Shown here: piece after piece, positions 6,160-6,819 of the stretch
Position numbering within the stretch: the first letter of the stretch is position 1
Layout of the letters: each line of letters opens with the position of its first letter
Source of the DNA: Bacteroidota bacterium
GTDB taxonomy: Bacteria; Bacteroidota; Bacteroidia; Chitinophagales; Chitinophagaceae
DNA: 6,819 bases
Assembly: GCA_947461015.1 (NCBI GenBank)
Contig: CANHIR010000100.1
Span: 1-6,819 of the forward strand
Direction of reading: 5' to 3'
The notes under the pieces: generated by a model
Seen by the model: only the letters and a program-made list of their open reading frames with translations
Databases searched by the model: none
Told to the model about the DNA's origin: nothing
Program-made: the position numbers and the translations under genes

Positions 6160-6819
6160 ATGTTGTATTTAGTACCCACACCTATTGGGAATTTAAAAGA
6201 TTTTACCTTTAGGGCTGTTGAGGTGCTGCAGGAAGTGGACTTTATTTTATGTGAGGACACCCGTACTTCTTCAAAACTATTACAGCATTATCAAATACAA
6301 AAACCACTTACACCTTATCATCAACACAATGAACATAAGGTAGTAGATCATTTGGTGCAGCAATTACTTGCTGGGAAAAATATTGCCTTAATCACTGACG
6401 CAGGAAGTCCTGGTATTTCGGATCCTGCTTTTTTATTGGTACGTGCTTGTAAAACAGCTGGCGTGGAAGTAACCAGTTTGCCTGGTGCAACGGCTTTTGT
6501 GCCCGCTTTAACCAATAGCGGTATACCAGCAAGCAGATTTGCTTTTGAAGGATTTATCCCCTTAAAGAAGGGAAAGAAAACGTTAATGGAATCCTTAGTA
6601 AACGAGGAGCGCACCATGCTATTTTACGAAAGCCCCATGAGACTTGTCAAAACTTTAGAACTTTTTAAAGCGTATTTTGGCGGTGATCGCAAAGCGGCGG
6701 TGAGTCGTGAACTGACCAAGATGTTTGAGGAAAATGTCACAGATACCTTGGATAATTTAATTATCCATTTTAGTGCAAAGCAGGTAAAAGGGGAGATCGT
6801 AATAGTGGTGGAAGGGAAA
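6160..6819 (+). CDS. rsmI: 16S rRNA (cytidine(1402)-2'-O)-methyltransferase RsmI, 3' end cut by window edge
   Basis: SAM-dependent methyltransferase of the tetrapyrrole methylase (SUMT-like) fold that 2'-O-methylates C1402 in the 16S rRNA P-site region, next to the N4-methylation made by RsmH. The ATG at 6160 opens 220 codons that run without a stop to the last base. Motifs: LVPTPIGNL (4-12), CEDTR (31-35), the glycine-rich ITDAGSPGISDP (78-89), LPGATA (107-112), FEGFIP (142-147), FYESPMR (155-161), SRELTK (182-187) and the closing strand KGEIVIVVEG (210-219). This last strand ends the catalytic fold, so little may be missing if this is the short Bacteroidota form of about 220-240 residues. 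E. coli RsmI has about 286, and whether a C-terminal extension follows cannot be seen. It begins 21 bases after purS in the same direction and probably shares its transcript. Confidence 0.95.
   Translation, partial: MLYLVPTPIGNLKDFTFRAVEVLQEVDFILCEDTRTSSKLLQHYQIQKPLTPYHQHNEHKVVDHLVQQLLAGKNIALITDAGSPGISDPAFLLVRACKTAGVEVTSLPGATAFVPALTNSGIPASRFAFEGFIPLKKGKKTLMESLVNEERTMLFYESPMRLVKTLELFKAYFGGDRKAAVSRELTKMFEENVTDTLDNLIIHFSAKQVKGEIVIVVEGK

Noticed and set aside
6348..6617. Minus-strand open frame of about 89 codons opposite rsmI
   Set aside because: It lies antisense to rsmI, whose plus-strand motifs cover the whole interval.
1..6819. Search for CRISPR arrays, insertion-sequence ends, tRNA/rRNA genes, toxin-antitoxin or defence modules
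   Set aside because: No repeated units, inverted terminal repeats, RNA gene signatures or accessory proteins were seen. Almost all bases are accounted for by housekeeping genes.

Overview
The window is a stretch of ordinary housekeeping chromosome, most likely from a Bacteroidota bacterium and plausibly near Chitinophagaceae. The reasons are low GC, leaders without Shine-Dalgarno sequences and often A-rich, and protein sequences (deoxynucleoside kinase, TrpRS, RecG, aminopeptidase P, PurS) that read like Bacteroidota versions. The lineage is inferred from recalled family resemblance, not from a database search.

Layout: two minus-strand genes occupy the left end. A deoxynucleoside kinase is cut off at its C-terminus by base 1, and trpS (tryptophanyl-tRNA synthetase) lies 39 bases upstream of it in the same direction, so the two are probably co-transcribed. 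trpS diverges from a plus-strand series: recG (branch-migrating DNA helicase), a pepP-like Xaa-Pro aminopeptidase, pssA (phosphatidylserine synthase), purS (small subunit of FGAM synthase) and rsmI (16S rRNA C1402 2'-O-methyltransferase, cut by the right edge). Gaps in the plus-strand series are 76, 20, 13 and 21 bases, with no convincing terminator, so a single operon-like unit is plausible. The shared promoter region for both directions must lie mainly in bases 1525-1604.

The genes do not form one pathway. They cover nucleotide salvage, tRNA charging, replication-fork repair, peptide turnover, phospholipid synthesis, purine synthesis and ribosome modification. There are no tRNA or rRNA genes, insertion sequences, CRISPR repeats, toxin-antitoxin pairs or defence genes, and there is no gene-free stretch longer than about 80 bases. 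I found no evidence of a new biological system.

The points most worth a second look are the start of recG (no in-frame ATG, a probable TTG start, and an upstream ATG reading frame that ends on it over a slippery A-run), a base-composition step inside recG near base 2040, the isolated purS, and an apparently long first loop in PssA.
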